From Lewinella sp. W8 (GTDB lineage Bacteria > Bacteroidota > Bacteroidia > Chitinophagales > Saprospiraceae): DNA of 64,000 nt. Below the pieces are notes generated by a model that was given only the letters and a program-made list of their open reading frames with translations, was not told the DNA's origin and searched no databases. The stretch covers positions 62,001-126,000 of the forward strand of contig NZ_SNAQ03000022.1 of the NCBI RefSeq assembly GCF_004375085.3, read 5' to 3'. Shown piece after piece: positions 63,557 through 64,000 of the stretch (position 1 is the first letter of the stretch; each line of letters begins with the position of its first letter). The translations under genes were made by a program, and so were the position numbers.

Positions 63557-64000
63557 CTAGCGGAGAAACTTCAGCAGACTGTTCATCATTTTAGTTTTCA
63601 TCACTTTGGGCAGCTTGATCTGCCCTCCCTTTTTCTTTTTCTGCTCCAGCCAGTCGTAGAGCCGGCGCCGGGGGGCTACCAAAACCTTTACCCCCTTCAG
63701 CGCCTTTTGACGGGCAACCCGGTAATTTTTGTTGGCGTCCTGCAGAAACTCATCGAGTATGCTGGCGGCCTTCTCTGCGTCAAGCTGCTCACCGCCCAGG
63801 ACCCACTGGTGGATATATTCGCCTTCCTCATTCTTCACCGCACTCACGGCATACTCACTGATCTCGACGTTCAGCTTTCCGGCCAAATGATCAACGGCAG
63901 CATTGAGCTTTTCCTCCGAGAGTTGACTCCCCACTACGTTGAGGAAATATTTCGTCCGGCCGCTTATCCGGAGCTCGAGTGCGGGCAGGTCATAGAACTT
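63557..64000 (-). CDS. GH3 auxin-responsive-promoter family protein, C-terminal part (5' truncated by window)
   Basis: The frame stays open to the end of the window (148 codons visible). The visible start LELRISGRTKYFLNVVGSQL is the conserved segment preceding the C-terminal domain of GH3/JAR1-type acyl-adenylate enzymes. The lysine-rich tail (QKKKKGGQIKLPKVM) fits bacterial members. The adenylation domain lies outside the window. Family members conjugate carboxylic acids to amino acids in plants; the bacterial role is unknown. Confidence 0.85.
   Translation of the reverse strand, partial: KFYDLPALELRISGRTKYFLNVVGSQLSEEKLNAAVDHLAGKLNVEISEYAVSAVKNEEGEYIHQWVLGGEQLDAEKAASILDEFLQDANKNYRVARQKALKGVKVLVAPRRRLYDWLEQKKKKGGQIKLPKVMKTKMMNSLLKFLR

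Overview
This window looks like a chromosomal segment of a GC-rich member of the Bacteroidota, most like Saprospiria (Lewinella-type bacteria). The evidence is a type IX secretion system (T9SS) repertoire (PorZ-like protein, GldD, several proteins with C-terminal sorting domains), bacillithiol synthase BshA, a Bacteroidota-type RNase P RNA, and promoters of the phylum-specific TTTG-N19/20-TAnnTTTG form. The placement is inferred from gene content; no rRNA is present.

Layout. 1-6.2 kb: C-terminus of an OmpA-family protein, a PAP2-like membrane protein, a zinc deacylase, nadD and a PorZ-like protein. 6.2-14 kb: a palindromic element, rlmN, a MITE-like nested palindrome, a TPR protein, a MerR regulator with a degenerate cobalamin module, a 931-residue T9SS cargo protein and bshA. 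14-19.1 kb: clpB, ubiX, a small secreted protein behind three evenly spaced TTCATCGA repeats, and gldD. 19.2-25.1 kb: a nucleoside-type MFS transporter, then a methionine block in which a strong promoter and a SAM-I riboswitch precede a HEAT-like gene, metY, a DinB-like gene and a TTG-started metX. 25.1-36.7 kb: GH25 lysozyme lipoprotein, lipoprotein, MATE pump, gatA, VOC protein, a 1288-residue secreted M4 metallopeptidase with a T9SS signal, an OmpA lipoprotein and a carotenoid desaturase. 36.8-37.2 kb: rnpB.

38.1-45.5 kb is an accessory region. AT-rich genes (serine hydrolase, Fic protein, AlbA_2/Schlafen-like protein, an unknown 161-residue protein) sit beside a host-like S9 peptidase. 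They are separated by related non-coding units: two diverged copies of a roughly 260-340 bp segment, three copies of a short terminal motif just upstream of genes, and attC-like long inverted repeats. The architecture resembles a gene-cassette array, but no integrase is visible and the classical attC core is absent. This is the best candidate for something undescribed.

45.5-64 kb: rsmI, a PBP1A-type penicillin-binding protein, an ECF sigma factor/acidic protein/MscS-like channel operon, a DUF3078 protein, an intact tRNA-Met flanked by 5' and 3' tRNA fragments each interrupted by the same 18-bp palindrome, a GAF-like protein overlapping a GH15 enzyme tail to tail, small stress-type proteins (CsbD, DUF1328), a five-PAS sigma-54 activator with a thioredoxin-fold protein lacking its cysteines, and the C-terminus of a GH3-family protein.

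Common threads are envelope and secretion biology, methionine/SAM control, and abundant small palindromic or short-period repeats between genes. Start codons were chosen by family alignment, signal peptides and spacing; several genes appear to start with TTG or GTG.
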